This document shows positions 7,934 through 16,681 of a stretch of 64,000 bases of DNA, in pieces. Both the position numbers and the translations under genes were made by a program. Position 1 is the first letter of the stretch. Each line of letters opens with the position of its first letter. The DNA comes from JANJUB01 sp031386985 (GTDB lineage Bacteria > Armatimonadota > Fimbriimonadia > Fimbriimonadales > Fimbriimonadaceae), in assembly GCA_031386985.1 (NCBI GenBank), contig JANNCV010000006.1:26584-90583 (forward strand), in the 5' to 3' direction. The notes below the pieces were generated by a model. It saw only the letters and a program-made list of their open reading frames with translations, searched no databases and was not told the origin of the DNA.

Positions 7934-9760
7934 ATGCCCCAAAACATTCGAAACGTCGGTATCATTGCCCACGTTGATCATGGCAAGACCACCTTGGTAG
8001 ATGCTATCTTCCGCCAATCTGGCACTTTTCGCGAGAATCAGCATATGGCTGAGCGCGTTATGGATAGTAACGACCTTGAGCGCGAGAAGGGGATTACGAT
8101 TCTTTCTAAGGTCGCCAGCGTTCGCTATAAAGATTACAAAATCAACATCGTTGACACCCCCGGTCACGCTGATTTTGGCGGTGAAGTCGAACGGGTTCTC
8201 TCGATGGTGGATGGGGTTTTGCTCATCGTGGATGCCAACGAAGGGCCGATGCCGCAGACGCGTTTCGTGCTGAAAAAAGCCTTTGCGAACAAGCTCAAGC
8301 CGATTGTTTGTATCAACAAAGTAGACCGCGAGGGCGCGCGTCCGCTGGAGGCTTACGATAAGACGATTGATCTGTTTATTGACCTCGGCGCAAGCGAAGA
8401 CGACATCTTTTTCCCCCATCTTTACACGAGCGGAAACGCCGGTTTTGCGCGCGTTTCGCCCGATGGCAGCGAGCAGGATATGCGCGAGCTTTTGGAGATG
8501 ATCGTGAACGCGATTCCGCCCCCCGATGTTGACCCGAACGGCCCTTTCCAAGTTCAAATCAACAACCTCGATTACAACGATTACGTGGGGCGAATGTTCG
8601 GCGGCAAAGTCTTGCGCGGCGGCGTAAAAGTCGGCGATCGGCTGGTTCATGTAACGCCGGAAGGCAAGCAGAACGGCTTCAACGTTTCCAAGCTTTGGAG
8701 TTACGAGGGCATCACGCTAACCGAAGTGGAATCGGCTTCGGCGGGCGAGATTATGATGCTGGCCGGTCTGGACGATGTTCACTTGTTCGATTCGATTTGT
8801 TCGGCGGAGAAGGTTGAGCCGCTACCCGCGATTGAGATCGAACCTTCGACTTTGACGATGAACTTCTACGCCAATAACTCCCCACTGGCGGGCAAAGATG
8901 GCGGCAAGTTCCTCACGATTCACAAGATTCGCGAGCGCATCCAAAAGGAAGAAGCCGTCAGCGTCAGCATCAAGATTGACCCGGAAGGGGCATCGGACTC
9001 CGTGAAAGTAGCGGCCAGAGGCGAGCTTCAGTTGGCGATTTTAATTGAAACTATGCGGAGAGAAGGCTTCGAGACTCAAATCTCTCGACCTCAAGTTATC
9101 TTCAAGCGCGATGAGAAAGGCGCGATTTTGGAGCCGTTCGAGTCGGTAACCTTGGAGCTTCCCGATGATACGGTTGGCGGAGTTATGGAAGAATTGGCGC
9201 GCCGAAAAGGCGAGCTTAGAAATATGGGCAGCGAATCGGGGACTTCTCGGCTGGAATATTCCATACCGACCCGTGGGCTTATCGGCTTCCGTTCCGCGTA
9301 TCTGACCTTGACGAAAGGGCTCGGAATTCTCGGCTCGATCTACGATGGCTATTATCCGTACAAGGGCGAAGTGGCTTCGCGGGTTAACGGTTCGTTAATT
9401 TCGAAAGATCCAGGCAAGCTCACGCGCTACGCCTACGAGAATATCCAAGTTCGCGGCCAACTTTTCTTCCCCATTGGTTCTGAACTTTACGGCGGAATGA
9501 TTGTGGGCGCGTGCGCCCGCGATGAGGATATGATCGTGAATGCAACGGTTCAAAAGGCCGCAAACAATATGCGTTCAGCAACCAACGAGGCGACGACGGT
9601 TCTGGACGGGCACAAGGAGTTCTCGCTTGAGCAAGCGCTGGCTTGGCTTCGCGATGACGAACTGCTAGAGGTAACCCCCAAGCAGCTTAGATTCCGAAAG
9701 AAAATCCTAGATCACAGCGAGCGAAGGGTTTCGGAAAGGCGAAGCGAAGTTGTGGTGTAG
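7934..9760 (+). CDS. typA: Ribosome-associated GTPase TypA/BipA
   Basis: 608 residues, the normal family length. GTPase motifs are all present: AHVDHGKTT (residues 12-20), the GITI switch I, DTPGH, and NKVD. They are followed by the EF-G-like domains II, III and V and the TypA-specific C-terminal domain (RSATNEATTVLDG near 560). TypA binds the ribosome and acts in subunit assembly and stress or cold adaptation. It stands alone between the PIN gene and a convergent lipoprotein gene. Confidence 0.97.
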   Translation: MPQNIRNVGIIAHVDHGKTTLVDAIFRQSGTFRENQHMAERVMDSNDLEREKGITILSKVASVRYKDYKINIVDTPGHADFGGEVERVLSMVDGVLLIVDANEGPMPQTRFVLKKAFANKLKPIVCINKVDREGARPLEAYDKTIDLFIDLGASEDDIFFPHLYTSGNAGFARVSPDGSEQDMRELLEMIVNAIPPPDVDPNGPFQVQINNLDYNDYVGRMFGGKVLRGGVKVGDRLVHVTPEGKQNGFNVSKLWSYEGITLTEVESASAGEIMMLAGLDDVHLFDSICSAEKVEPLPAIEIEPSTLTMNFYANNSPLAGKDGGKFLTIHKIRERIQKEEAVSVSIKIDPEGASDSVKVAARGELQLAILIETMRREGFETQISRPQVIFKRDEKGAILEPFESVTLELPDDTVGGVMEELARRKGELRNMGSESGTSRLEYSIPTRGLIGFRSAYLTLTKGLGILGSIYDGYYPYKGEVASRVNGSLISKDPGKLTRYAYENIQVRGQLFFPIGSELYGGMIVGACARDEDMIVNATVQKAANNMRSATNEATTVLDGHKEFSLEQALAWLRDDELLEVTPKQLRFRKKILDHSERRVSERRSEVVV

Positions 9761-9778
9761 CGTCGGGGTAAGTTGACG

Positions 9779-10558
9779 TTATCTTGAGCTCTTCAGAGTT
9801 TGCGTTGTCTTAATTTCAACAATTACTTTGCCAGCGGGTGAGTCCATTTCTTGGTGTTGATTTGAACGAGCGCCGAAGATTGAACCAGTAGCCGTATCGT
9901 AATCGGTCTCACCTTCCAGTTTCCAGTCCATTTTCAGCGCCTTCCTGTTAGCCAATAGCTCCACCTTGTTAGAACCTGAAAAGGCCACAACCGCAACTTG
10001 CGCTCCGTCTTTATTATCAATTCTTGCCAGCGAAAGATTTAGCGTCAGCCGGTCGCCCTTTGTAACCTTTAGGTTTCCTTGGCTTAGCTTATCGAACATT
10101 TCAGCAAGGTTAAGATCGGACGTCCACTTATCGCCTATTGCCAGCGCCTTTGAAGGGAATGGGGGAGTCATTTTCAAGCCTTCTCCAGCGTTTGTGAGCA
10201 TGGCCTTAAGGGCAGGATCGGACGACGGGCTAGTCACCGACTGAACTTGGCCACCCGGTGACATTGTAATATTCATGACCACGCCCTTTAGCTGGGGATT
10301 ATCGGCCGATTCAACCGTTGTTTTGTACAAGACATGAGTCGAGTCAGACTCAATGACTTCCATTGTGGATTGCATGCTTTGAGTCCTTGAAGCCGGCGCA
10401 CCCCCCGGAGGAGTCGTCGTCTGAACGGTCGTTTTTTCGTAAACGTAAATGGCTCCAACTTTGGGTTTCAAGACCAGCGTAATCGAGGTTCCTGAAGGAG
10501 AGCTGCAGGAAAACAAACCTACCAAGGCCAAGACGATAAGGAGGGAACCTTTGAGCAT
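9779..10558 (-). CDS. Secreted lipoprotein, DUF6263-like
   Basis: 259 residues. The signal peptide ends in a lipobox (LVGLFSC, Cys18), so the protein should be lipid-anchored. The body has the pattern of DUF6263-type proteins: LVLKPKVGAIYVYEKTTVQTT near the start, GGQVQSVTS in the middle, and a C-terminal TGSIFGARSNQHQEMDS. Function is unknown. It ends 18 bp from typA (convergent). A TAAGCT box (10565-10570) ends 6 nt before the ATG. Confidence 0.75.
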   Translation of the reverse strand: MLKGSLLIVLALVGLFSCSSPSGTSITLVLKPKVGAIYVYEKTTVQTTTPPGGAPASRTQSMQSTMEVIESDSTHVLYKTTVESADNPQLKGVVMNITMSPGGQVQSVTSPSSDPALKAMLTNAGEGLKMTPPFPSKALAIGDKWTSDLNLAEMFDKLSQGNLKVTKGDRLTLNLSLARIDNKDGAQVAVVAFSGSNKVELLANRKALKMDWKLEGETDYDTATGSIFGARSNQHQEMDSPAGKVIVEIKTTQTLKSSR

Positions 10559-10564
10559 AGATGA

Positions 10565-10570
10565 AGCTTA
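10565..10570 (-). promoter_or_regulatory. -10 box of the DUF6263-like lipoprotein gene (leaderless pattern)
   Basis: TAAGCT on the minus strand, 6 nt before the ATG at 10558. Confidence 0.4.
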
Positions 10571-10589
10571 CTCCGGTTTGGTTAATGAT

Positions 10590-10622
10590 AATGGCCCCCA
10601 AAACGAATTTTTGGGGGCCATT
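10590..10622 (-). terminator. Hairpin terminator after the cytochrome lipoprotein gene
   Basis: A 14-bp perfect stem (10590-10603 with 10609-10622) has a 5-nt loop. It lies 12 bp past the stop at 10634, between two minus-strand genes. The T tract is weak. Confidence 0.65.
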
Positions 10623-10633
10623 GCAGGTTTGCC

Positions 10634-11020
10634 TTACTGCCCGAGCGCTTTCAACCCGGCGACCATCGCCGTTCGCTCAGCATCGCTTGGTTGCTTCCCG
10701 GCGGTAGCGGGGGGCATTTTCTTGGTCTCTACTTCACTAGCCATCTTGGCAAAGGCGGCTTTGTCAATATCCGCTTCGGACTTAAATGCCGTCATATCAA
10801 TGCCGCCCTGCTTGTTCGTGGCATCGTGGCATGGCATACAAAAGCTATCAATTCCGGTCTTCACCGAGGCAAAATCAACTTTGGGTGCTTCAGTTCCGGG
10901 TGTCGTATCCGATGGTTTGGTCTCGTCGGCCTTGGCCGTAACCTCGCCGCCAGAGCAACCGATCGCGAACGCAAGAATGATGAAAGCCCCGATGAGGCCA
11001 AGTAACGATGTTCTTCGCAT
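10634..11020 (-). CDS. Small c-type cytochrome lipoprotein
   Basis: 128 residues. Signal peptide with a lipobox (AFAIGC, Cys22), then an Asp/Thr/Pro linker. A single heme-binding CMPCH follows (Cys61, Cys64, His65), with KKMPP (Met102) as a likely sixth heme ligand. This is the Planctomycete-type monoheme cytochrome plan. It probably carries electrons in the periplasm, anchored by its lipid. No partner oxidase is nearby, so its chain is unknown. Confidence 0.85.
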   Translation of the reverse strand: MRRTSLLGLIGAFIILAFAIGCSGGEVTAKADETKPSDTTPGTEAPKVDFASVKTGIDSFCMPCHDATNKQGGIDMTAFKSEADIDKAAFAKMASEVETKKMPPATAGKQPSDAERTAMVAGLKALGQ

Positions 11021-11074
11021 AGAATAGCTACTTTATCAAATCCAGCCATCAAAACGCAAGGCCCTCCGATGAAT

Positions 11075-13141
11075 TCATCTAACCGGGGGCGGATTGCCTC
11101 GCCGATTAAAGAATGCTCCGCCAAACGACATCATCTTTTCAAAGGTCTTCATGCCCTTTTTCATCTTTTCCAAAACGCCGTCAAATTCGGGCCCCATTTT
11201 ATTGAAGTCAACCTTTTCGGCCGGATCATCTGTTGTCTCAAAGAGCTCCTCTTTGGCTCCATAATTGGGCATGCAGACCAGTTTCAGCTCAATGCGCTTG
11301 CGCTTGATGTGTTCGAAGGAAGTCGGCATTTGCGCTCCAAACTCGCCCACGAACATGGGTAAATCTTTCATTGCGATTACGCTTGCAAGCTGGGTCTGAC
11401 TGATTGAATCTCCCATGCCGAACAACTCGTTCGCGTCACCTTTCCCTTCGCCAGCGGGCCGATATCCATCTTCTAAGGTCTCTGAAAGCACAATAAACCC
11501 ATCGGGTGGTAAGCCATTGGGCAGTGCTTCGGTTGGTTCACCTAAGTAAGAACTGCGGCCCTCAAGGTCCGCCATCTGCTTCTTAAACATTGATTCCATA
11601 TCAAACATGCTCTCGAACATGTCGGATTCATTCACGCTGTTTCCAAAGCCAGCGGCCGCCGAGTGATGAGCACCATAGACGATTGAATCTGCCAGCTTTC
11701 TCTGCTCGGAACTTAGCTGGTTAATCGCTACGCCCTTGGCTCGGGCACTCAGCTTTTGGCCCTTACTCAGAGTTCCGTAGAGCTTGAGCAGCTCGGAGTT
11801 TTGACCGTAAAGGTTGCCTCCGAATAAAGTGATTGCATAAGTCGGGCGCATGGAATTGCGATCAAAAGCATCGTATTCCGCCGCAAGCCAAGCGCGATCA
11901 TCCAGCGTGAGCCGAGGTTGGCTTAGCCTCCCCAAAACTGCGGAGAGACGATCGCGGTCGAAGTTTGTTTCGTCGTCCCCGAGCTTTCGTGTCAGCCAAG
12001 GACCTTTTTGTTTCAAATCAATTCCGTGCATCGTCAGCACGTCAGCGAAGGTGAGAGAATCAGCGGTAAACAGCTCAGAATCGGCAAGGCCGAGCACGAT
12101 GCTACGCTTTTCTTCAGCAAGCACCTGATCCAAAACCTCCTGATCAAACTTCAGAAATGGATCGGACTCGGCGATCTTAAGCAGGGCATCGCGGGTCGGG
12201 CTTTTCTTGGCTTTGCCCGGCATACGGCTCGAAAAATCGGTGAGACCTTTCGCGAACTCCGCCGCCTCTTTAGAGAGCTTTACCACGCGGGTGTCCTCCT
12301 TGTCTTTTTCTTGGCCCTTGTCCTTCGTTGGTAGGGTTTCTCTTGAAATCACCTCCGGCATAGCTTCAGTTGCCATCACCTCGTCATAAAATCCGGCGTT
12401 GCCGCTGATGATCATTTTTCCGTTTGCATCAAATCCTTGCAACGCCGTCTGCACGTAACTATCTATCGTAAAAACAAAGTTGAACTTCGCGACGGGAGTC
12501 GTGATGGCCTTAGGGCGCTCGAAGTCGTTATACAAATCAATGAGCTTGATCATTTCAGGTGGAAATGACTTTTTAAACTCGTCCATCTGGTCGTCCTCTT
12601 CTCGAGGCTTGTTCGCTTGTTTGTTGTGCTCCGCGATCAGCGCTTGAATCAAGGTGCTGTTGATGGAAGGAGCCTGCCGTTGCATGCGAGTGGGGTGCGT
12701 TGAATAAACCACTCGCGTTCCATTTGGCATCGCTGCAAGCGCGTTAACGCCCACTGCGCGAATGACCAGGGCTAAAACTTTGGACTCCGAGTCTTTCGAT
12801 TTATCGGCTTGGGTTAAATAATCGTTGATTGCTTTTGTTGTCTGAGCCTGTCGAGCCGCCTTGATTCGGAGTGCCCGAGCAGGATCCGGCTTGAGAATCC
12901 GAACACCTTCGGAGTTAACTTCCCATTTTGATCCAACCGCCTCCGCCACCTTTTCGAGTAGGTCGTTTGCAGAGACATCCTTGGTCTTAACGTAGATTGA
13001 CTTCCACTGCTCACTTCGCGAAACTTCGAGCGGCACCCCCAGCGCCTTGCTCAGAGCGGGGACGAAGTCACGAAGACTGGCAACCGGGTGTGAAAAACTC
13101 AGTGTCGTCTGAACGAACACAAGGGATAGCGCACTAATCAT
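11075..13141 (-). CDS. Large secreted protein with an STN-like N-terminal domain, unknown function
   Basis: 688 residues from the ATG at 13141, which follows a good AAGGAA Shine-Dalgarno and an upstream TATAAT (13154-13159). A longer in-frame start at 13189 would bury the signal peptide. Residues 1-16 look like a signal peptide. Residues 17-85 (SLRDFVPALSKALGVPLEV...) resemble the STN/secretin N-terminal fold, in which a helix-strand unit binds a partner. The rest has a charged helical region (about 110-200), a long middle and a Gly/Pro/Arg-rich end, with no family I know. A role in a surface complex is possible but unproven. Confidence 0.75.
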   Translation of the reverse strand: MISALSLVFVQTTLSFSHPVASLRDFVPALSKALGVPLEVSRSEQWKSIYVKTKDVSANDLLEKVAEAVGSKWEVNSEGVRILKPDPARALRIKAARQAQTTKAINDYLTQADKSKDSESKVLALVIRAVGVNALAAMPNGTRVVYSTHPTRMQRQAPSINSTLIQALIAEHNKQANKPREEDDQMDEFKKSFPPEMIKLIDLYNDFERPKAITTPVAKFNFVFTIDSYVQTALQGFDANGKMIISGNAGFYDEVMATEAMPEVISRETLPTKDKGQEKDKEDTRVVKLSKEAAEFAKGLTDFSSRMPGKAKKSPTRDALLKIAESDPFLKFDQEVLDQVLAEEKRSIVLGLADSELFTADSLTFADVLTMHGIDLKQKGPWLTRKLGDDETNFDRDRLSAVLGRLSQPRLTLDDRAWLAAEYDAFDRNSMRPTYAITLFGGNLYGQNSELLKLYGTLSKGQKLSARAKGVAINQLSSEQRKLADSIVYGAHHSAAAGFGNSVNESDMFESMFDMESMFKKQMADLEGRSSYLGEPTEALPNGLPPDGFIVLSETLEDGYRPAGEGKGDANELFGMGDSISQTQLASVIAMKDLPMFVGEFGAQMPTSFEHIKRKRIELKLVCMPNYGAKEELFETTDDPAEKVDFNKMGPEFDGVLEKMKKGMKTFEKMMSFGGAFFNRRGNPPPVR

Positions 13142-13153
13142 ATTTCCTTCTCT

Positions 13154-13159
13154 ATTATA
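13154..13159 (-). promoter_or_regulatory. TATAAT -10 box of the STN-domain gene
   Basis: Exact TATAAT on the minus strand, 12 nt before the ATG at 13141. The AAGGAA Shine-Dalgarno lies between them. Confidence 0.55.
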
Positions 13160-13282
13160 TGTGCGTTTGATTGCGGGTGCGCGTTGCAAATCACAAACGC
13201 CGCACTGACTTTTTGTTGAAATTACTTGAACCGCGAAAACTTACCAGGTAGGCTCTGCCTTAGAGCGTGGAAATTACGCTCT

Positions 13283-14653
13283 ATGGCGATGGGTGGGTTT
13301 AGACGTTCGATTTCATGCTTGGCCGCAATTTGCGTAGCTTCATTTGGAGCTGCGCAGTTCAACGATAAAGAAAAGAGCAATATTCAGGCTTACTGGGCTT
13401 TAGCAGACCGATACCGAATTTGCACCCCAGAATCAATCAAAAACTCACCTTATCAGGTTCGATTGACACCAGAGGGGAGCTTGTGGCTATGGGCGTACAA
13501 TCAAAAACGCGGACTTGGCAAAGTCCTTCAAACGCCAACTCCACAGAACGAAGATCAAAGAGAGTGGGAGACTTGGATTGAAAACAAGATTGCCTATGAC
13601 CGGTACGTGGCTCAGGTTGGCGCAAATGTTACGAACAAGGCATTAGGTTTTGCTGATCAACCAGCGGCGACGGTTCCTTCACCGGGTCCCACTCCCGAGG
13701 GACTGCGTTTCCTAGTGGGGGATGCCCCACTGTTTGCGTCATCTGTTCAGCCCTCTCAACACGAGATAACCTTTCACGATGGTGTGACCCTCAAGTTGAC
13801 TGACAATCCCGCGATGCGTCCGCGCTACGCGTACTATCGGTGGGCTGAGGGCGTGATGAGTGGGGGCACCCAGGTCAAGAAGCTTGCCCAATCCACCCTC
13901 GACGGGCTCTTTGCAAAAGCCCTTATTGGTGAGTCCGTTCAACGCGTGATGAAGGCGGTTTCAATGCTCGAAGGCGGGTTTGACTCGATCAACACTTACG
14001 ATACTGGCTTTGTGTCCGTCGGATTTATTCAGTTTGCTTGTTTGTCAAAGGGCGCGGGCTCATTAGGCTCGGTCTTGCTTAAAGAAAAACAGACGGATCC
14101 GGTTGCCTTCGAGAAAGACTTCCGGCAGTTCGGGTTGGACGTGAGCAACGACGGGCAACTCGTTGCGCTAAACCTGGCAGTTGGAGAAAATCTAACCGGG
14201 TTTGATGCCGCAAAGATGATTATCAAGGACAAGCGCTTGATTGCGGTTTTTCAGCGCGCGGGCCAAGTGAGTGACCCTTTTAAGGTTGCCCAGTTGCTGG
14301 TAGCAAAGCAACAATATTATCCGGAAGACGATACCGTGCCGCTGACCTTTGGCAACCAAACTGTAAACACGCGAGTGGGGGACATCTTTAAGAGCGAAGC
14401 CGGCATCGCGACACTTATGGATTGGAAAGTGAATACCGGCAAGTTCGGTGATTTAGTTGGAAAGGCCAACGCCATTGCAAAGGACAATGGCCTTAAGTCA
14501 GCAAGCGAGCTCGCGGATTACGAAATTGACCTGGTGCGCCAGATGCGGTTTCGCAAAGATTTCTTAAGCGATGCTAGTCTTTCCCAGCCAGTGGCTAAGA
14601 AGAGATTAGCGAGTCGCAAAGGCTCACGAAAGAGCCAGCGCCGCTCCTCCTAG
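13283..14653 (+). CDS. Secreted peptidoglycan-hydrolase-like protein
   Basis: About 456 residues from the ATG at 13283; an ATG at 13289 or a TTG at 13226 are alternatives. The N-terminus is a signal peptide (ending near SFGAAQ). Residues about 210-290 hold RVMKAVSMLEGGFDSINTYD and GFVSVGFIQFA, a Glu followed by a Gly-rich beta turn. This resembles lysozyme-like or peptidoglycan-binding folds, but I cannot name a family. The C-terminus is very basic (KKRLASRKGSRKSQRRSS). It overlaps the ROK gene tail by 30 bp (convergent). The catalytic role is inferred. Confidence 0.7.
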   Translation: MAMGGFRRSISCLAAICVASFGAAQFNDKEKSNIQAYWALADRYRICTPESIKNSPYQVRLTPEGSLWLWAYNQKRGLGKVLQTPTPQNEDQREWETWIENKIAYDRYVAQVGANVTNKALGFADQPAATVPSPGPTPEGLRFLVGDAPLFASSVQPSQHEITFHDGVTLKLTDNPAMRPRYAYYRWAEGVMSGGTQVKKLAQSTLDGLFAKALIGESVQRVMKAVSMLEGGFDSINTYDTGFVSVGFIQFACLSKGAGSLGSVLLKEKQTDPVAFEKDFRQFGLDVSNDGQLVALNLAVGENLTGFDAAKMIIKDKRLIAVFQRAGQVSDPFKVAQLLVAKQQYYPEDDTVPLTFGNQTVNTRVGDIFKSEAGIATLMDWKVNTGKFGDLVGKANAIAKDNGLKSASELADYEIDLVRQMRFRKDFLSDASLSQPVAKKRLASRKGSRKSQRRSS

Positions 14654-15640
14654 CAAGCCTGCATCTTCGATTCGTTCGGCTTGAACGATGCGAGCATCTC
14701 GGAAGAGGCTGGGAATTGCCGCATCTCGGGCGGACTCCCTCGCCGGTTCAAGCAGCCATTTTCCTGCCTTGGCAATCTGCCCACCGATAGCAACCACATC
14801 AGGTGCAAAAATATTAATGCAGTTGGCAATGCCGATGCCCAAGTAACCACCAATTTCCCGCCAAACTTGAATTGCAAGTTCGTCGCCCTTTTCGGCGGCA
14901 TCGAACAGAATTTGCGGGGATAGTTCGCCCAGGTCACCGTCAACAAGATCAGGAAGGATTGAGGTCCGCCCACGTCTGAGACGATGTAGCGCCCGCTCGA
15001 CGATCGAATCCCGTTGACAATGGCCTTCAATCGCTCCGTACGAACCCGCTGAACAATCGAGCCCATCCGCGTGAATAACCATGTGACCCAGTTCGCCTCC
15101 GCCCCCATTTCCTCCAACCAAGAGCAAGGGGCCCTCCGATTTTCCGGAAACGGAGCCTGGACCAAGAACCACGCCTCCGCCGATTCCAGTTCCAACCGTA
15201 AGCATAACCAAACACTTAGCCCGGTTTTGCCCGACTCCAAACCGATATTCGCCCAGCGCGGCTAAATTTGCGTCGTTTCCTAATCGAATCGGGCATGTCA
15301 AGCCGGTTTCGGCGAGAATTGCGTCGCGTAGGGGGACTTCGCTCCAAGCAATGAACACTCCATCGTCGTAGAATCCAAAGTTGGGTGACCAAATGACGAC
15401 CCCACGCTCATCATCTATGTGCCCGGGCACGGCGATTCCGATCGCACATGGAGCTGCTTGAGCAGTTTGGAGGGCTTCGGTGATAACATTAGCTATGGCT
15501 TTAACGACGGCGGCGGTCCCTTCAATGGCATTTGAGGATTGCGAGAACGATTTGCCTAGCTGAGTTCCGTCTTCATTAAAGACCGCGGCGCGAACATTTG
15601 TTCCGCCCAAATCAACACCAACGACAATTCGATCTGACAT
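14624..15640 (-). CDS. ROK-family sugar kinase (glucokinase-like)
   Basis: 338 residues from the ATG at 15640 (MSDRIVVGVDLGGTNVRA). The phosphate motif DLGGTN, the LTVGTGIGGG loop and the C-terminal VVAIGGQIAKAG are in place. ROK kinases phosphorylate glucose or related sugars with ATP, and some are regulators. The usual zinc motif CxCGxxGC is degenerate here: after GHM...DGLDC come Ala/Gly/Tyr, so two of three cysteines are lost. No DNA-binding domain is present, so it is a kinase rather than a repressor. A TAAAAT box ends 8 nt upstream. Confidence 0.88.
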   Translation of the reverse strand: MSDRIVVGVDLGGTNVRAAVFNEDGTQLGKSFSQSSNAIEGTAAVVKAIANVITEALQTAQAAPCAIGIAVPGHIDDERGVVIWSPNFGFYDDGVFIAWSEVPLRDAILAETGLTCPIRLGNDANLAALGEYRFGVGQNRAKCLVMLTVGTGIGGGVVLGPGSVSGKSEGPLLLVGGNGGGGELGHMVIHADGLDCSAGSYGAIEGHCQRDSIVERALHRLRRGRTSILPDLVDGDLGELSPQILFDAAEKGDELAIQVWREIGGYLGIGIANCINIFAPDVVAIGGQIAKAGKWLLEPARESARDAAIPSLFRDARIVQAERIEDAGLLGGAALALS

Positions 15641-15648
15641 AGTGTGCG

Positions 15649-15654
15649 ATTTTA
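15649..15654 (-). promoter_or_regulatory. -10 box of the ROK kinase gene
   Basis: TAAAAT on the minus strand, 8 nt before the ATG at 15640. Confidence 0.45.
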
Positions 15655-15730
15655 CGTGAAATCGGGCACTTCGCATCGTTCGGGCGCATTATGACGTAGG
15701 GAAAGGTCAAAGGGATCTGGGGAAAATAAT

Positions 15731-16681
15731 TTGCAAGTTCAAGAAATAGCTAAGCACGCGAACGCCATTGTGGCCGAAATTGACAAAGTAATTATAGGAA
15801 AAGCTGAGACGATTACCCTCGCAACAATTGCGATGATGTGTAATGGCCACGTTTTGATTGAAGACATCCCGGGAGTTGGGAAGACCACATTGGCCAAAGC
15901 GCTCGCGATGGTTATTGGCGGTGAGTTCAAACGGATGCAGTTTACGCCTGACCTTTTACCTGCCGACATCACCGGAAGCTCTATCTATAGTCAAAAAGAC
16001 GGCACTTTTGAGTTTCGCGCGGGTCCGGTTTTTGGCAATGTTGTCCTTGTTGACGAGATTAACCGGGCGACTCCCAAAACGCAGTCTGCCTTGCTCGAGG
16101 CCATGGAGGAGCGACAGGTTACCGTTGATGGTGTTTCGAGACAGCTACCAAAGCCATTCTTCGTAATTGCCACTCAGAACTCGGTTGAAATGACTGGCAC
16201 TTATCCGCTACCGGAAGCACAACTGGATCGGTTTTTTATGAGAGTGTCCCTTGGCTATCCAAGCCGAGAGGATGAATCCCGCGTTTTGTCCGAGCAACGT
16301 AAGTCTCACCCGCTTGAGAACGTGAGGACTACGATTGATATTCCAACTCTACTTGCGATTCAGGAGGGAATTCGTGACGTTTTCGTGCATGACGCCGTTC
16401 GGGATTACATCGTTGACCTGGTTCGGTCTACTCGTGATAACAACCAGCTCGTCATGGGGGCTTCCCCCCGTGGTTCGCTCTATTTGATGCGCGGCGCTCA
16501 GGCTCACGCGGCAATGAACGGCTTAGATTACGTTCGCCCGGAAGACGTAAAAGCTGTGGCTCCGGCGATTTTGGCTCACCGGGTGATTCCGAAGGCCGAG
16601 TTGAGGGTACGAGGGGCCTCCACCGAGGCGGTTGTGAGTCGGATTTTGGATGAAGTCGGTGGTCCCGTTCCGGTTGCATAG
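15731..16681 (+). CDS. moxR: MoxR-family AAA+ ATPase
   Basis: 316 residues, starting at a TTG with a GGGGA Shine-Dalgarno. Walker A (GVGKTTLAK, near residue 49), Walker B (VVLVDEINRA), and the MoxR-typical ATQNSVEMTGTYPLPEAQ loop are present. MoxR ATPases act as chaperones for metal or cofactor insertion, often with a DUF58 partner. It is the first gene of a four-gene operon: the DUF58 gene starts 1 bp past its stop, and transglutaminase and holA follow. Confidence 0.93.
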   Translation: MQVQEIAKHANAIVAEIDKVIIGKAETITLATIAMMCNGHVLIEDIPGVGKTTLAKALAMVIGGEFKRMQFTPDLLPADITGSSIYSQKDGTFEFRAGPVFGNVVLVDEINRATPKTQSALLEAMEERQVTVDGVSRQLPKPFFVIATQNSVEMTGTYPLPEAQLDRFFMRVSLGYPSREDESRVLSEQRKSHPLENVRTTIDIPTLLAIQEGIRDVFVHDAVRDYIVDLVRSTRDNNQLVMGASPRGSLYLMRGAQAHAAMNGLDYVRPEDVKAVAPAILAHRVIPKAELRVRGASTEAVVSRILDEVGGPVPVA

